From an uncultured Curtobacterium sp. (GTDB lineage Bacteria; Actinomycetota; Actinomycetes; Actinomycetales; Microbacteriaceae): 64,000 bases of DNA. Within the stretch, counting starts at the first letter, position 1; the number at the start of each line of letters is the position of its first letter. Below are positions 11,191-19,997 of this stretch, in pieces. The position numbers and the translations under genes are program-made. Under the pieces are notes generated by a model. The model saw only the letters and a program-made list of their open reading frames with translations. It ran no database searches and was not told the origin of the DNA. The DNA lies in NCBI GenBank assembly GCA_913778205.1, contig CAJYUW010000039.1, forward strand, positions 83,393 through 147,392, in the 5' to 3' direction.

Positions 11191-11826
11191 TTGCGAGCTC
11201 GGGTACTCGTGTCCGTCGCCGTTGCGGCAACCATCGCGCTCGGCGCCACCGGGTGCGAGTTCGTCTCGCCGGTCGCGACCTCGGAGATCCAGCAGGTCAC
11301 CGACGGCGTGAACGCCCGCACCGGCTCGGTCGACATCCGCAACGCCCTGCTCATCTCGGACGACGGCGAGGGCGCCCGCTTCATCGGCACGTTCGTCAAC
11401 AACTCGGACTCGGACGACGTCACGCTCTCGATCGAGGTCGGCGGCGACACCAAGACGATCGACCTCCCGGCGAGCTCGCGCGTCGACCTCGCCGCGCCCG
11501 GCTCGTCCTCGACCCCGACGGCGACCCAGGGCGCCGAGACCAACGGCGAGGGCACGCAGGGCTCGACACCGGCGGCCGGCAGCGACGTCGTCTTCGACCA
11601 GGCATCCGTGACGCCCGGCTCGCTCGTCAAGGTCTACTTCTCGTACTCCGGCGCCGAGGGCGTCTCCCTGAACGTCCCGGTCCTGACCACCGCGCAGGGG
11701 GAGTACGCGACCCTCGCGCCGACCTCGGCGCCGAGCGAGACGTCGGAGCCCTCCGACTCCGCGACGTCGCGCTCCGGTGGCGAGCCCTCCGGCGACGCGA
11801 CGACCGAGGCCCCGATCAACCCGTAG
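11191..11826 (+). CDS. LpqE-like lipoprotein
   Basis: A secreted lipoprotein of 211 residues. A short hydrophobic signal ends in the lipobox ALGATGC near residue 21, followed by an Ig-like extracellular beta domain (GARFIGTFVNNSDSDD) and a low-complexity Ser/Thr/Glu tail. In M. tuberculosis lpqE (Rv3584) is likewise divergent from carD, which supports the assignment; function there is unknown. I chose TTG 11191 because GGAGGA lies 5 bases before it. The GTG at 11170 would add seven residues before the basic start of the signal. A TAGGAT hexamer is at 11138-11143. Confidence 0.8.
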   Translation: MRARVLVSVAVAATIALGATGCEFVSPVATSEIQQVTDGVNARTGSVDIRNALLISDDGEGARFIGTFVNNSDSDDVTLSIEVGGDTKTIDLPASSRVDLAAPGSSSTPTATQGAETNGEGTQGSTPAAGSDVVFDQASVTPGSLVKVYFSYSGAEGVSLNVPVLTTAQGEYATLAPTSAPSETSEPSDSATSRSGGEPSGDATTEAPINP

Positions 11827-11890
11827 GGCGCAGCCGAGCCGTAGGGCGCGGCCGACCACGAGCGCGCAGCGCCCGTCGCGCGGCGACCGC

Positions 11891-11934
11891 CTGGAGGCGC
11901 GGTGCCGGTCCCTGGGACCGCACCGCGCCTCCAG
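11891..11934. terminator. hairpin terminator, family A
   Basis: Arms of about 20 bp, identical except for one bulged C, centred near 11913, between the convergent lpqE and regX3 genes. It starts CTGGAGGCGCGGTGCCGG, like the hairpins at 5172 and 6772. Confidence 0.75.
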
Positions 11935-12009
11935 TGCGTTGCGACCTGCCGCGGGGCGGGCGCGAGCGGTGCGCGGGGCAGGGGCGCGCAGCCCGCGTGA
12001 CTCGACCCG

Positions 12010-12690
12010 CTACGCCTCGATGCGGTAGCCGAGCCCGCGGACGGTGACGAGGACCTCGGGAGCGCTCGGCACCCGCTCGATCTTCGACCGGAGGCGCTTG
12101 ATGTGCACGTCGAGGGTCTTCGTGTCGCCGAAGTAGTCCGAACCCCACACGCGGTCGATGAGCTGCCCGCGGGTGAGCACGCGTCCGGCGTTGCGGAGGA
12201 GCAGCTCGAGCAGCTCGAACTCCTTGAGCGGCATCGGCGTCTCGGAGCCGTCGACCGACACCGTGTGCCGTTCCACGTCCATCCGGATGCCGCCGACCTG
12301 CAGGATGCCGGAGTCACCGGGGTCGTCCTCGGTCCGACGGCGGAGCACCGCCCGGATCCGCGCGAGGAGCTCCCGGGTCGAGTAGGGCTTCGTCACGTAG
12401 TCGTCCGCGCCGAGCTCGAGCCCGACCACGATGTCCACCTCGGAGTCCTTCGCCGTCAACATGATGATCGGCGCGTTCGACCGGGTGCGGATCTGCCGGC
12501 AGACCTCGGTGCCGGAGAGCCCCGGCAGCATGAGGTCGAGCAGCACGAGGTCGGGGTTCTCGGCGTCGAACTTCGACAGCGCGGTCACGCCGTCGGCAGC
12601 GACGGAGGTCTCGTACCCCTCACGCTGCAGCAGGAACTCCAGGGGCTCGCTCAGGGCCGGCTCGTCGTCGACGATGAGGATCTTGGTCAC
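12010..12690 (-). CDS. regX3: phosphate-type response regulator RegX3
   Basis: An OmpR/PhoB-class response regulator of 226 residues. The receiver domain has the acidic pocket DD at 8-9, phospho-acceptor Asp52 (LLDLMLPG), the conserved Thr in MLTAKD and Lys in VTKPYS. The winged-helix output domain begins near 130 (MPLKEFELLELLL) and ends with VRGLGYRIE. Its ATG overlaps the stop of senX3 by 4 bp, so translation is coupled. With gpmA, senX3 and phoU nearby it matches the SenX3-RegX3 phosphate-starvation system; PHO-box repeats are present at 13871-13979 and 45292. Confidence 0.92.
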   Translation of the reverse strand: MTKILIVDDEPALSEPLEFLLQREGYETSVAADGVTALSKFDAENPDLVLLDLMLPGLSGTEVCRQIRTRSNAPIIMLTAKDSEVDIVVGLELGADDYVTKPYSTRELLARIRAVLRRRTEDDPGDSGILQVGGIRMDVERHTVSVDGSETPMPLKEFELLELLLRNAGRVLTRGQLIDRVWGSDYFGDTKTLDVHIKRLRSKIERVPSAPEVLVTVRGLGYRIEA

Positions 12691-13853
12691 GATGGCTGCT
12701 CTTCCAGTTGCTCTTCGAGTGCGGTGGTCAGGTCGGTGTCCGCCTCGGGCAGGCGGATGGTGAAGGTCGAACCCTTGCCGGGCTGCGACCAGACGCGCAC
12801 GTCGCCGCCGTGGTTGCCGACGACGTGCTTGACGATGGCGAGGCCGAGGCCGGTGCCGCCGGTCGCGCGTGAGCGTGCGGGGTCGACCCGGTAGAAGCGC
12901 TCGAACACGCGGTCGAGGTCGGCCTCGGGGATGCCGACGCCCTGGTCGGTGACGGCGATCTCGACGAAGCCCTTCGCGCTCCGGACGCCGACGCCGACGC
13001 GGGTGTGGTCGGGCGAGTACTTCACCGCGTTGGCGATGAGGTTCGACACGGCGACCTGCAGCAGGCCCGGGTCCCCCATCACCCGCAGCTTCGACTTCTT
13101 CGCGCGGACGATCTCGATGTCGCGCGCGCGGGCGACGATGTCGTTGGCGTCGACGGCGGCCTGCACGATGCGGTCGATCGAGGTCTCCTCACTGGACTCG
13201 AGCGCGTCGACGGACTGCAGTCGCGACAGCTCGATGATGTCCTTCGTGAGGGCGCCGAGCCGCTCGGACTCGGTGATGAGCTGGGCGGCGAACTTCCGCA
13301 CGTGCTCGGGGTCGTCCGCGGCGGCGACGAGGGTCTCGGACAGCAGGCCGATGGCGCCGATCGGGGTCTTCAGCTCGTGGGAGATGTTCGCCACGAAGTC
13401 CCGCCGGACCTCGTCGATGCGCCGGCTCTCGGTGAGGTCGTCGGCCGTGACGAGCACGTACCGGTTGCCGAGTTGCGCCGCCCGGAAGCTCAGGTAGCCG
13501 ATCAGCTCCCCGTGCCGGCCGCGCGGCAGCTCCATGTCCTCGGAGCCCATCTCGCCGCTCGCGCGCACCCGGTCCACCAGGTCGCGCAACTCCCGGTGCA
13601 CGAGCCGCCGACGCACGACGAGTCCGACCGTGAGGGCCTGCGGCGACGCGGCGACGACGGTGTTCGAGGGGTCGACGACCACGGCGGGGTTGTGCATGGT
13701 GGCGATCACCGCGGCCACGCCGTCCGGGAGCGTCCGCTCCGCGACGTCGGCTGCCCGAGCCGTGCGCTCGGCGGTGATGATCAGCACCACGACGCCCGCG
13801 CCGAACACTCCGCCGAGGAGCATCGACAGTGGCACGAGCCACGCGTTGTCCAT
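12687..13853 (-). CDS. senX3: sensor histidine kinase SenX3
   Basis: The partner kinase of RegX3, 388 residues. One clear membrane span near the N terminus (PLSMLLGGVFGAGVVVLIIT), a PAS-like sensor region (about 40-150), the DHp H-box ANISHELKTPIGAIG with the phospho-acceptor His, and an HATPase_c domain with N box NLIANAVKYS and Gly loops DQGVGIPE and GGTGLGLAIVK. The start MDNAWLVPLS at 13853 is favoured because TACACT lies exactly 6 bases upstream (leaderless). Longer readings add an improbable Arg/Pro-rich leader. It is divergent from phoU. Confidence 0.92.
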   Translation of the reverse strand: MDNAWLVPLSMLLGGVFGAGVVVLIITAERTARAADVAERTLPDGVAAVIATMHNPAVVVDPSNTVVAASPQALTVGLVVRRRLVHRELRDLVDRVRASGEMGSEDMELPRGRHGELIGYLSFRAAQLGNRYVLVTADDLTESRRIDEVRRDFVANISHELKTPIGAIGLLSETLVAAADDPEHVRKFAAQLITESERLGALTKDIIELSRLQSVDALESSEETSIDRIVQAAVDANDIVARARDIEIVRAKKSKLRVMGDPGLLQVAVSNLIANAVKYSPDHTRVGVGVRSAKGFVEIAVTDQGVGIPEADLDRVFERFYRVDPARSRATGGTGLGLAIVKHVVGNHGGDVRVWSQPGKGSTFTIRLPEADTDLTTALEEQLEEQPS

Positions 13854-13870
13854 GCCGTCAGTGTAGGGAT

Positions 13871-13903
13871 GGTCACGCCTGGTTCGGGCCCCGTTCACCG
13901 CCG
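13871..13903 (+). promoter_or_regulatory. PHO-box-like 11-bp direct repeats (senX3/phoU spacer, site 1)
   Basis: Three contiguous 11-mers, GGTCACGCCTG, GTTCGGGCCCC and GTTCACCGCCG, fit the actinobacterial PHO box pattern of 11-bp direct repeats starting G(G/T)TCAC. They lie 18 bp from the senX3 start and read toward phoU. Confidence 0.55.
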
Positions 13904-13935
13904 TCCGGCCCGGTTCCGGCCCGGACCACGGCAAC

Positions 13936-13979
13936 GTTCAACCGCAGGTCACCATCCGTTCACCTGGGCTGACGAAACT
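13936..13979 (+). promoter_or_regulatory. PHO-box 11-bp direct repeats upstream of phoU (site 2)
   Basis: GTTCAACCGCA, GGTCACCATCC and GTTCACCTGGG are contiguous at 13936-13968 and followed by a weak fourth unit, about 45 bp before the phoU start. They are the probable binding site for phosphorylated RegX3 (PhoP-like). Confidence 0.65.
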
Positions 13980-14011
13980 CGTCCGGTACCGCAGAGAGAG
14001 GCACATCCCCC

Positions 14012-14683
14012 ATGCGCGAAGTCTTCCAGCAGGAACTCCAGGACGTCCAGGAGCGACTGACCGAGATCGCCGGGCTCGTCGAGTCCGCCATCACCCGCGC
14101 CACCCAGGCGTTCAGCGAGTCCGACGTCGCGCTGGCCGAGGAGGTCATCGCCGACGACGCCAAGATCGACGAGGCCGCGAACGAACTCGACGAGGTCGCG
14201 ATCGACATCCTCGCCCGCCAGGCTCCCGTGGCCCGCGACCTCCGCGTCGTGGTCACGGCGCTCCGGGTGAGCTCCTCGCTCGAGCGCATGGGCGACATGG
14301 CCGAGCACATCGCACAGCTCGCCCGGCAGCGCTTCCCGGAGAAGGTCGTGCCGAAGGGCCTCCGCGGCACGTTCAAGAAGATGGGCGCGCACGACGTCGC
14401 GATGGCGCAGAAGCTCACGCGCCTCCTCGCCACCGAGGACATCGCGCTTTCCGCCGAGATCCGCGACGAGGACGACGCCGTCGACGAGCTGCACGCGAGC
14501 GTGTTCGACTTCGTGCTCGGCGAGACCTGGAAGGGCAACCCGGTCGACACGGTCGACGCGACCCTCGCCTCGCGCTACCACGAGCGGTTCGCCGACCACG
14601 CGGTGTCGATCGCGAAGAAGGTCGAGTACCTCGCGACCGGCGACTGGACGGGCGCCGCGTCCGTCACGACCTCGCCCGCCTGA
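14012..14683 (+). CDS. phoU: phosphate signalling protein PhoU
   Basis: Negative regulator linking Pst transport to the SenX3-RegX3 kinase. It is 223 residues, all helical, with the two three-helix bundles of the family. The metal-binding E/DxxxD patterns are present in the first (DDAKIDEAANELDEVAID) and second half (IRDEDDAVDELH). MREVFQQELQ is the family-typical start. It is divergent from senX3 behind two PHO-box arrays, so it is probably induced by phosphate limitation. The pst operon itself is 31 kb away. Confidence 0.94.
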   Translation: MREVFQQELQDVQERLTEIAGLVESAITRATQAFSESDVALAEEVIADDAKIDEAANELDEVAIDILARQAPVARDLRVVVTALRVSSSLERMGDMAEHIAQLARQRFPEKVVPKGLRGTFKKMGAHDVAMAQKLTRLLATEDIALSAEIRDEDDAVDELHASVFDFVLGETWKGNPVDTVDATLASRYHERFADHAVSIAKKVEYLATGDWTGAASVTTSPA

Positions 14684-14727
14684 TCGGCGGTTTTGCGGTC
14701 CTTGCACTCTGACGGGAGGATCGTGGC

Positions 14728-15276
14728 ATGGCTCAGGTCGCGATCGTCGTCAACGGGATGCCCGGTTCGGGCAAGAGCACGGTGGGCGCCGCCCTCGCGG
14801 AGGTCCTCGGCTGCCCCTTCCTGTCGAAGGACCGGATCACGGAGCCGCTCGCGGACATCGCCGGACCGATGATCGCCCCGCGCGACCTCGGCGCGATCGC
14901 CATGGACACGATGTGGTCGATGGCGCGGGCCGTCGAGAACGGGGTCGTCCTCGACGCCGTCTGGCTCCCGTCCCGTGACCGCGACCTCCTGGAGGCGGGG
15001 CTCGCCTCCGCCGGGTCGCCCCGCGTCGTCGAGGTGTGGTGCGACGTCGACCGTGCGACCGCCGAGGAGCGGCTGCGGGAGCGCTACGAGCCGGGCACGC
15101 TGCCGGTCCGGCACGAGGTGCACGGCGACCTCGCCGGGGTGCTCGGGTTCTGGGACGAGCACGAGGGCGCGGCGGGGCCCGTCGCGCTCCCGGGCGTCCC
15201 GGTCGTGCGGGTCGCGACCGCGGCGCCGTACGACGTCGGTGCCCTCGTGCAGGAGATCGCGTCGCACTTCGTCTGA
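14728..15276 (+). CDS. P-loop ATPase/kinase of the AAA_33 type
   Basis: A small nucleotide-binding protein of 182 residues. The Walker A motif NGMPGSGKST is at residues 8-17. A DxD-like region (DAVWLPSRDRD) and an Arg-rich lid (ATAEERLRERYE) near residue 115 give the layout of small-molecule kinases such as gluconate kinase or zeta-toxin-like AAA_33 proteins. No partner antitoxin is next to it. A good ribosome site GGGAGGA precedes ATG 14728. It follows phoU by 44 bp and may be co-transcribed. Substrate unknown. Confidence 0.82.
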   Translation: MAQVAIVVNGMPGSGKSTVGAALAEVLGCPFLSKDRITEPLADIAGPMIAPRDLGAIAMDTMWSMARAVENGVVLDAVWLPSRDRDLLEAGLASAGSPRVVEVWCDVDRATAEERLRERYEPGTLPVRHEVHGDLAGVLGFWDEHEGAAGPVALPGVPVVRVATAAPYDVGALVQEIASHFV

Positions 15277-15313
15277 CGGGCGCAGGTCCGGGCTCGCCCT
15301 CGCCCGCCCGCAA

Positions 15314-15366
15314 CACGAAAGCGACAGTCCGCCGCGGATCTCCGGCGGCGGACTGTCGCTTTCGTG
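15314..15366. terminator. 22-bp perfect hairpin, family B, bidirectional terminator
   Basis: Arms 15314-15335 and 15345-15366 are perfectly complementary. The loop is GGATCTCCG. It sits between two convergent genes. Centre and setting resemble the hairpins at 17001 and 58211. Confidence 0.75.
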
Positions 15367-15379
15367 GTCTGGCCGGGTG

Positions 15380-16126
15380 CTACTTCTTCGCGCCCTGGGC
15401 AGCCACGGCGGCGGCGCCCGCTGCCGCGGCCTCGGGGTCGAGGTAGTACGCGGGCCCGGTCGGACGGAAGTCGTCGTCGAGCTCGTAGACGAGCGGGATG
15501 CCCGTCGGGATGTTGAGCCCGGCGATGTCGTCGTCCGAGATGCCGTCGAGGTGCTTCACGAGCGCCCGCAGCGAATTGCCGTGCGCGGTGACGAGGACGG
15601 TCTTGCCCGCGGCGAGGTCCTTCGTGATGTCGGACTCCCAGTACGGCAGCAGGCGGTCGATCACCAGCTTGAGCGACTCCGTGCGCGGCAGCTGGTCGCC
15701 GAGGTCGGCGTAGCGACGGTCGCCGGCCTGCGACCACTCGGCGTCGTCCGCGATCGGGGGCGGCGGGACGTCGAACGACCGGCGCCACTCCATGAACTGC
15801 TGCTCCCCGTACTGCTCGAGCGTCTGCGCCTTGTCCTTGCCCTGCAGGTCGCCGTAGTGCCGCTCGTTGAGGCGCCAGTCGCGCTTGACCGGCAGCCAGG
15901 CGAGGTCGGCCTCGAGCAGGGCGATGTCCGCGGTCTGGATCGCACGGGTCAGGAGCGACGTGTAGAGGACGTCCGGGACGATGCCCGACTCGGCGATGAG
16001 CTCGCCGGCGCGCTTCGCCTCCTTCTCGCCCAGCTCGCTGAGTCGGACGTCGACCCAGCCGGTGAACAGGTTCTTCTGGTTCCAGTCACTGTTGCCGTGA
16101 CGGAGCAGGACGAGCGTGGAGGTCAT
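15380..16126 (-). CDS. gpmA: 2,3-bisphosphoglycerate-dependent phosphoglycerate mutase
   Basis: Glycolytic/gluconeogenic interconversion of 3- and 2-phosphoglycerate. 248 residues, the expected length. The catalytic histidine is in [10 protein letters not shown] (residues 7-16), the second His in [13 protein letters not shown] near 185, and the family signature [12 protein letters not shown] near 88. In mycobacteria gpm1 precedes senX3-regX3, and the same three genes are neighbours here although phoU and a kinase gene lie between. A TAGACT hexamer is 7 bases before the ATG. Confidence 0.95.
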   Translation of the reverse strand: MTSTLVLLRHGNSDWNQKNLFTGWVDVRLSELGEKEAKRAGELIAESGIVPDVLYTSLLTRAIQTADIALLEADLAWLPVKRDWRLNERHYGDLQGKDKAQTLEQYGEQQFMEWRRSFDVPPPPIADDAEWSQAGDRRYADLGDQLPRTESLKLVIDRLLPYWESDITKDLAAGKTVLVTAHGNSLRALVKHLDGISDDDIAGLNIPTGIPLVYELDDDFRPTGPAYYLDPEAAAAGAAAVAAQGAKK

Positions 16127-16170
16127 GCGCCCGAGTCTACCGAGCGGGTGCGCCTCGCTACCCTGGGGCC

Positions 16171-16950
16171 ATGCCCATCGGGAACGTGACGCGCGGAACG
16201 ACCGGGGTCAACCGGCTCCGTCGCGTCGACCGGTGGATCGCCACGCTTCCGGTCCTCCGCCGGACGGACGACCCGCTCGTGGCCGACGTCGGCTACGGCG
16301 CCCGCCCGACGACGACGCTCGAGATGCGCGACCGACTCGCCCGCGTCCGACCGGACGTCGAGGTCACGGGCATCGAGATCGAGCCCGACCGGGTGGCGCT
16401 CGCGAACGCCGGCACGCGGGACGGGGTGACGTTCCGGCTCGGCGGGTTCGAGACCCCGACGCCGGATGGTCGGCGTCCGGCCGTGATCCGCGCGTTCAAC
16501 GTGCTCCGGCAGTACGACGAGTCCGCCGTGGTCGACGCGTGGCGGATCATGCAGGACCGGCTCCAGCCGGGCGGTGCGCTCGTCGAGGGCACCTGCAACG
16601 AGGTCGGCCGGGTGGCCTCGTGGGTGACGCTCGACGACGTCGCGCCGCGGACCTTCACGGTGTCGTTGCGGTTGGCCGGGCTCGACGTGCCCTCGGTCGT
16701 GGCCGAACGCCTGCCGAAGGCGCTCATCCACCGCAACGTCCCGGGCGAACGGGTGCACGCGTTCCTCCGCGACCTCGACCTGGCCTGGGCGGTGGCCGCG
16801 CCGCTCGGCACGTACGGGCCCCGGCAGCGCTGGATCGCGGCCGTCGGCGGCATGCGGGACCGCGGTTGGCCGGTGCTCCACGGGGCGGGCCGCTGGCGCC
16901 TCGGCGAGCTCAGCCTCCCGTGGGCGTCCGTCGCCCCGTCCGACGGCTGA
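16171..16950 (+). CDS. class I SAM-dependent methyltransferase-like protein
   Basis: A 259-residue protein with a Rossmann-like methyltransferase layout: [13 protein letters not shown] (about 30-42) takes the place of the glycine-rich SAM loop, then [13 protein letters not shown] supplies the acidic strand-2 end, and [13 protein letters not shown] follows at the strand-4 position. The first loop is DVGYGA rather than D.GCG.G, so binding is likely but not certain. TACCCT lies exactly 6 bases before ATG 16171 (leaderless). It is convergent with ygfZ. Substrate unknown. Confidence 0.78.
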   Translation: MPIGNVTRGTTGVNRLRRVDRWIATLPVLRRTDDPLVADVGYGARPTTTLEMRDRLARVRPDVEVTGIEIEPDRVALANAGTRDGVTFRLGGFETPTPDGRRPAVIRAFNVLRQYDESAVVDAWRIMQDRLQPGGALVEGTCNEVGRVASWVTLDDVAPRTFTVSLRLAGLDVPSVVAERLPKALIHRNVPGERVHAFLRDLDLAWAVAAPLGTYGPRQRWIAAVGGMRDRGWPVLHGAGRWRLGELSLPWASVAPSDG

Positions 16951-17000
16951 GGCGTCCACGGGCCGACGCGACGTCGCTGACGGGTGGCTCGAACCGGTCC

Positions 17001-17060
17001 GCACAACCAAAGGCATCCCGAACCGGGGCTTCCCGTGGTTCGGCGCGCCTTTGGTTGTGC
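17001..17060. terminator. long hairpin, family B, bidirectional terminator
   Basis: Arms 17001-17024 and 17037-17060 pair over 24 positions with about three mismatches. It starts GCACAACCAAAGGC with loop GGGGCTTCCCGT, and lies between the convergent methyltransferase and ygfZ genes. Confidence 0.7.
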
Positions 17061-17115
17061 GCAGGCCGACGACCACCGCGGGCGGACGGACGGGACGGAA
17101 CGCGGGCCGACGCAG

Positions 17116-18186
17116 CTACGAGCGGCGGACGGCTCCGAGTCGGGGCAGGCGCGGCACGTTCGCCGTCGCGCCGGCACCCGGGGGCACGATCACCTGCTGC
17201 GCCGCGGTCACGACCACGTCGTCGGCGTGCAGCGTCAGCGTCGCCTCGGGGTCGAGGGAGCGCTTCACGACCGCGAGCCCGATCGGCCCGGCCTCGTGGT
17301 GGACGGCCGAGGCGGCGAGCCGTCCGACCTCCTTCCCGTCGAGCAGCACGGGCGTGCCGGGTGCGGGGAGCACCGCGTCCGACCCGTCGAGGTGCAGCAG
17401 CACGACCCGACGCGGCGGGTGCCCGAGGTTGTGGACCTTCGCGACCGTCTCCTGCCCGCGGTAGCAGCCCTTCGACAGGTGCACGGCGGAACGGAGCCAG
17501 TCGAGCTCGTGCGGGATCGTCCGCTCGTCCACGTCCGACAGCGACGGGCGCCAGGCGGCGATGCGGAGGGCCTCGTGGGCGAGGAGTCCCGCCGCGGCCA
17601 CGTCCGACGCCGCGATCGCCGCCGCGGTACCGGGGGCGACCACGGCGATCCGGAGGGTCCAGTCGGACGCGGGGTGGGCCTCCAGGTCGGCGTAGCCCCA
17701 TCCGCCGGGCGCGACCTCGGACCACGGGTCGACCCACTCGACCGCTGCGTCGGCCGGGGCGAGCGCCCCGGCGAAGCGGCCGAGCGTCGTGAAGTCGGCC
17801 GAACGGTCGGCGACCTCGACGCGGAGCATGAAGCGCATCGAGTCGAGCCACGACGCGAGCGGCGCGGCGTCCTCGGGTTCGGTGAGGAGCCAGGTCGTCC
17901 CGCCGTCGTCGACGACGCGGGCGGCGTGCTCGACCCGACCCGACGCGTCGAGCACGAGCGTCTCGGTCGAGACGCCCGGCTCGAGGCCGAGGAGGAGCTG
18001 CGAGGTGATCGAGTTGAGCCACGAGAGCCGGTCGGGCCCCGTGACCGTCACGACGCCGAGGCCCAGCTCGACGACCGCGCGGCCGCGTCCGAGCAGCCGC
18101 TGCTCACCGAGCGGGTTGCCGTAGTGGGCCGCGACGCCGCGGTCCCCCGCGACGAACCCCGGACGCGACGCGAACGGCGACGCCAT
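17116..18186 (-). CDS. ygfZ: folate-binding Fe-S assembly protein YgfZ
   Basis: A tetrahydrofolate-binding protein of the GcvT fold needed for assembly or repair of some iron-sulfur enzymes. It has 356 residues. The diagnostic signature KGCYRGQET with its conserved Cys is near residue 235, and the GcvT-like start GDRGVAAHYGNPLGEQR follows the N terminus. The ATG (18186) overlaps the TGA of the upstream nitrobindin-like gene by one base (TGATG), so the two are coupled. The start MASPFASRPG is supported by that junction. Confidence 0.9.
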   Translation of the reverse strand: MASPFASRPGFVAGDRGVAAHYGNPLGEQRLLGRGRAVVELGLGVVTVTGPDRLSWLNSITSQLLLGLEPGVSTETLVLDASGRVEHAARVVDDGGTTWLLTEPEDAAPLASWLDSMRFMLRVEVADRSADFTTLGRFAGALAPADAAVEWVDPWSEVAPGGWGYADLEAHPASDWTLRIAVVAPGTAAAIAASDVAAAGLLAHEALRIAAWRPSLSDVDERTIPHELDWLRSAVHLSKGCYRGQETVAKVHNLGHPPRRVVLLHLDGSDAVLPAPGTPVLLDGKEVGRLAASAVHHEAGPIGLAVVKRSLDPEATLTLHADDVVVTAAQQVIVPPGAGATANVPRLPRLGAVRRS

Positions 18187-18788
18187 CAGTCGACCTTCGC
18201 GAGCTGCCCCGAGGCGTGCGAGGTGAGCTCCCGGCCGAGGGCCGCGATGTCCCAGGCCCAGAAGAGCTTGCCCTCGACCAGGCCGTACAGGCGCGTGGCC
18301 GCGGTGTAGTCCTTCGCGTTGGGCGAGCGCATCACCGCGTCGGTCGCGAGGTCGATGCGGCCCTTGCGCACGCGACCGACGTAGAGCTCGTTCACGCCGG
18401 TCGGGTGCACGATCGCCGCCTCGACGTCGAAGCCGTCCGTCGCGTTGCGCAGGGTCTCGACGCTCTGCGTCGTGCCGAACGGGGCCGGCCCGTCGCCGAG
18501 CAGCATCGCCGGACCGCGGTCGCCGGGCTCGTGCGGTCGGTCGAGCCGCCAGTAGCCCATCTCGGCAGCGAGCGGGGTGTGCTCGTCGTCGAGCAGCCAC
18601 GTCGTCGACGAGTAGTTGAGGTAGGGCAGGCCGTCGTGGCTGAAGCTCACGCGCTGACCGAAGTCGTACTTCCGTGGCTCGCCCTCGTCGCCGACGGGGT
18701 ACTCGACGACGCCGGTCCCCTCCCACACACCGACGAGCCAGGAGAGCGGGACGAGCTCGGGTGCGAGGCCCTCGGGCAGTTCGATCAA
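18186..18788 (-). CDS. nitrobindin-like heme-binding beta-barrel protein (FABP family)
   Basis: A 200-residue protein of the nitrobindin/DUF1794 family, lipocalin-like barrels that hold heme b and may handle nitric oxide or peroxynitrite. The family N-terminal motif is in WLVGVWEGTGVVEYP (about 18-32). The heme-ligand His region cannot be fixed by eye. The start is TTG at 18788, which overlaps the stop codon of the 38-residue membrane ORF by 3 bases; this arrangement argues for translational coupling and for the TTG. Next downstream is ygfZ. Confidence 0.87.
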   Translation of the reverse strand: MIELPEGLAPELVPLSWLVGVWEGTGVVEYPVGDEGEPRKYDFGQRVSFSHDGLPYLNYSSTTWLLDDEHTPLAAEMGYWRLDRPHEPGDRGPAMLLGDGPAPFGTTQSVETLRNATDGFDVEAAIVHPTGVNELYVGRVRKGRIDLATDAVMRSPNAKDYTAATRLYGLVEGKLFWAWDIAALGRELTSHASGQLAKVD

Positions 18789-18901
18789 CGCTGACCCTTG
18801 AACAGCTTCACGATCACGGTCACCGAGACGAACGCGATCGCGAGCGACGCCAGACCGAGGAGGCCCACGTAGAACAGCTCGAGCGGAAGCAGCGAATCCA
18901 T
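18785..18901 (-). CDS. 38-residue membrane mini-protein
   Basis: A very short ORF with a full set of expression signals. TAGACT lies exactly 6 bases before ATG 18901, and its TGA overlaps the TTG start of the nitrobindin-like gene. The peptide begins MDSLLPLELFYVG, contains one hydrophobic span of about 25 residues and ends VKLFKGQR with positive charges that predict an inside C terminus. No Cys or His is present, so it does not bind heme itself. It may act as a leader for coupled translation or as a small membrane partner. I do not recognise the family. Confidence 0.72.
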   Translation of the reverse strand: MDSLLPLELFYVGLLGLASLAIAFVSVTVIVKLFKGQR

Positions 18902-18924
18902 GCCCCGAGTCTACGCGGACCGGC

Positions 18925-19218
18925 TCAACGCGCCAGGAGCACCACCGCGGTGACGAGCACGACGACGAACGCCCCCGACGACGCGATGCTGATCCGTTCG
19001 ACGAGGCCGTCCTTCGTCGCGGTGATGAGCTGGAGGACGAAGCTCACGAGCACGCAGAGCACGAACACGAGGAGCAGCCAGGCGAAGGCGTCCTTCTGCG
19101 CGAGCACGATGACGAGGACGGCACCGACGACGGCGAGCAGCCACACGGGGAGCACGGACGTCAGCTTGAGGCGACGCTGGTCGGCGGGCGGCACGGGCTC
19201 GGTCACGCGCCCCATCAT
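18925..19218 (-). CDS. small integral membrane protein
   Basis: A hypothetical protein of up to 97 residues with three hydrophobic spans (about 24-42, 46-66 and 77-95) and a short charged N terminus. The longest start is ATG 19218. GTG 19206 is an alternative with CATGAT 7 bases upstream and would give 93 residues. It lies 23 bp upstream of the 38-residue ORF, so these small membrane genes may form one transcript with the nitrobindin-like gene. Function unknown. Confidence 0.72.
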   Translation of the reverse strand: MMGRVTEPVPPADQRRLKLTSVLPVWLLAVVGAVLVIVLAQKDAFAWLLLVFVLCVLVSFVLQLITATKDGLVERISIASSGAFVVVLVTAVVLLAR

Positions 19219-19313
19219 GGCAGGCCCACCGCGGACCGTCCGCCCGGACGGATGAGCGCTTCGCGGGCATCACTAGGATGTCTGCACGACGTCCCCCACG
19301 CCCTGGAGGTCCT

Positions 19314-19997
19314 GTGGCCCAGCTCCTGGTACTCACCTCCGCCGCGCCCGGCGACGTCCTGCCGAGCCTCGGACTGCTGAGCCACCGGATCCGCCACGTC
19401 CCCGCCGACGCCGCGCAACTCGTCAACGCACCCCAGAGCGACCTCGTCTTCGTCGATGCCCGGGTCGACCTCGTCGGCGCCAAGGCGCTGTGCAAGATCC
19501 TCGTGTCGAGCGGATCGCCGACGCCGATCGTGCTCGTGGTCACGGAGGGCGGCCTCACCGCGGTGAACAGCGAGTGGAACGTCGACGACGTCGTGCTCGA
19601 GTCCGCGGGTCCCGCCGAGGTCGACGCCCGCATCCGGCTCGCGAACGGGCGTGCCGCGAAGCAGCCGGCCAGCACGAAGATCCAGGCGTCCGGCGTCGTC
19701 ATCGACGAGGCCAGCTACTCCGCGAAGGTCCGCGGCCGGCCGCTCGACCTCACGTTCAAGGAGTTCGAGCTCCTCCGCTTCTTCGCGACGCACCCGTCCC
19801 GCGTGTTCACCCGGGAGCAGCTGCTCAGCGAGGTGTGGGGCTACGACTACTTCGGCGGCACCCGTACCGTCGACGTGCACGTGCGGCGGCTCCGCGCGAA
19901 GCTCGGCGACCTCGAGTCCCTCATCGGCACCGTCCGGAACGTCGGGTACCGCTTCAACGTCTACGAGGACGAGGCCGATCGGCTGGCCGGCCAGTGA
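19314..19997 (+). CDS. glnR: GlnR-type orphan response regulator
   Basis: A nitrogen-metabolism regulator of the actinobacterial GlnR kind, 227 residues. The receiver-like domain lacks the usual DD acidic pair at its start (it reads [11 protein letters not shown]) but keeps the central Asp in LVFVDARVD; GlnR is known to work without a cognate kinase. [11 protein letters not shown] near residue 80 is GlnR-like. The winged-helix domain ([12 protein letters not shown] to [11 protein letters not shown]) is intact. GTG 19314 has GGAGG 4 bases upstream; TAGGAT is at 19274-19279. Its stop overlaps mshD by 4 bp, the same order as Rv0818-Rv0819. Confidence 0.88.
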   Translation: MAQLLVLTSAAPGDVLPSLGLLSHRIRHVPADAAQLVNAPQSDLVFVDARVDLVGAKALCKILVSSGSPTPIVLVVTEGGLTAVNSEWNVDDVVLESAGPAEVDARIRLANGRAAKQPASTKIQASGVVIDEASYSAKVRGRPLDLTFKEFELLRFFATHPSRVFTREQLLSEVWGYDYFGGTRTVDVHVRRLRAKLGDLESLIGTVRNVGYRFNVYEDEADRLAGQ

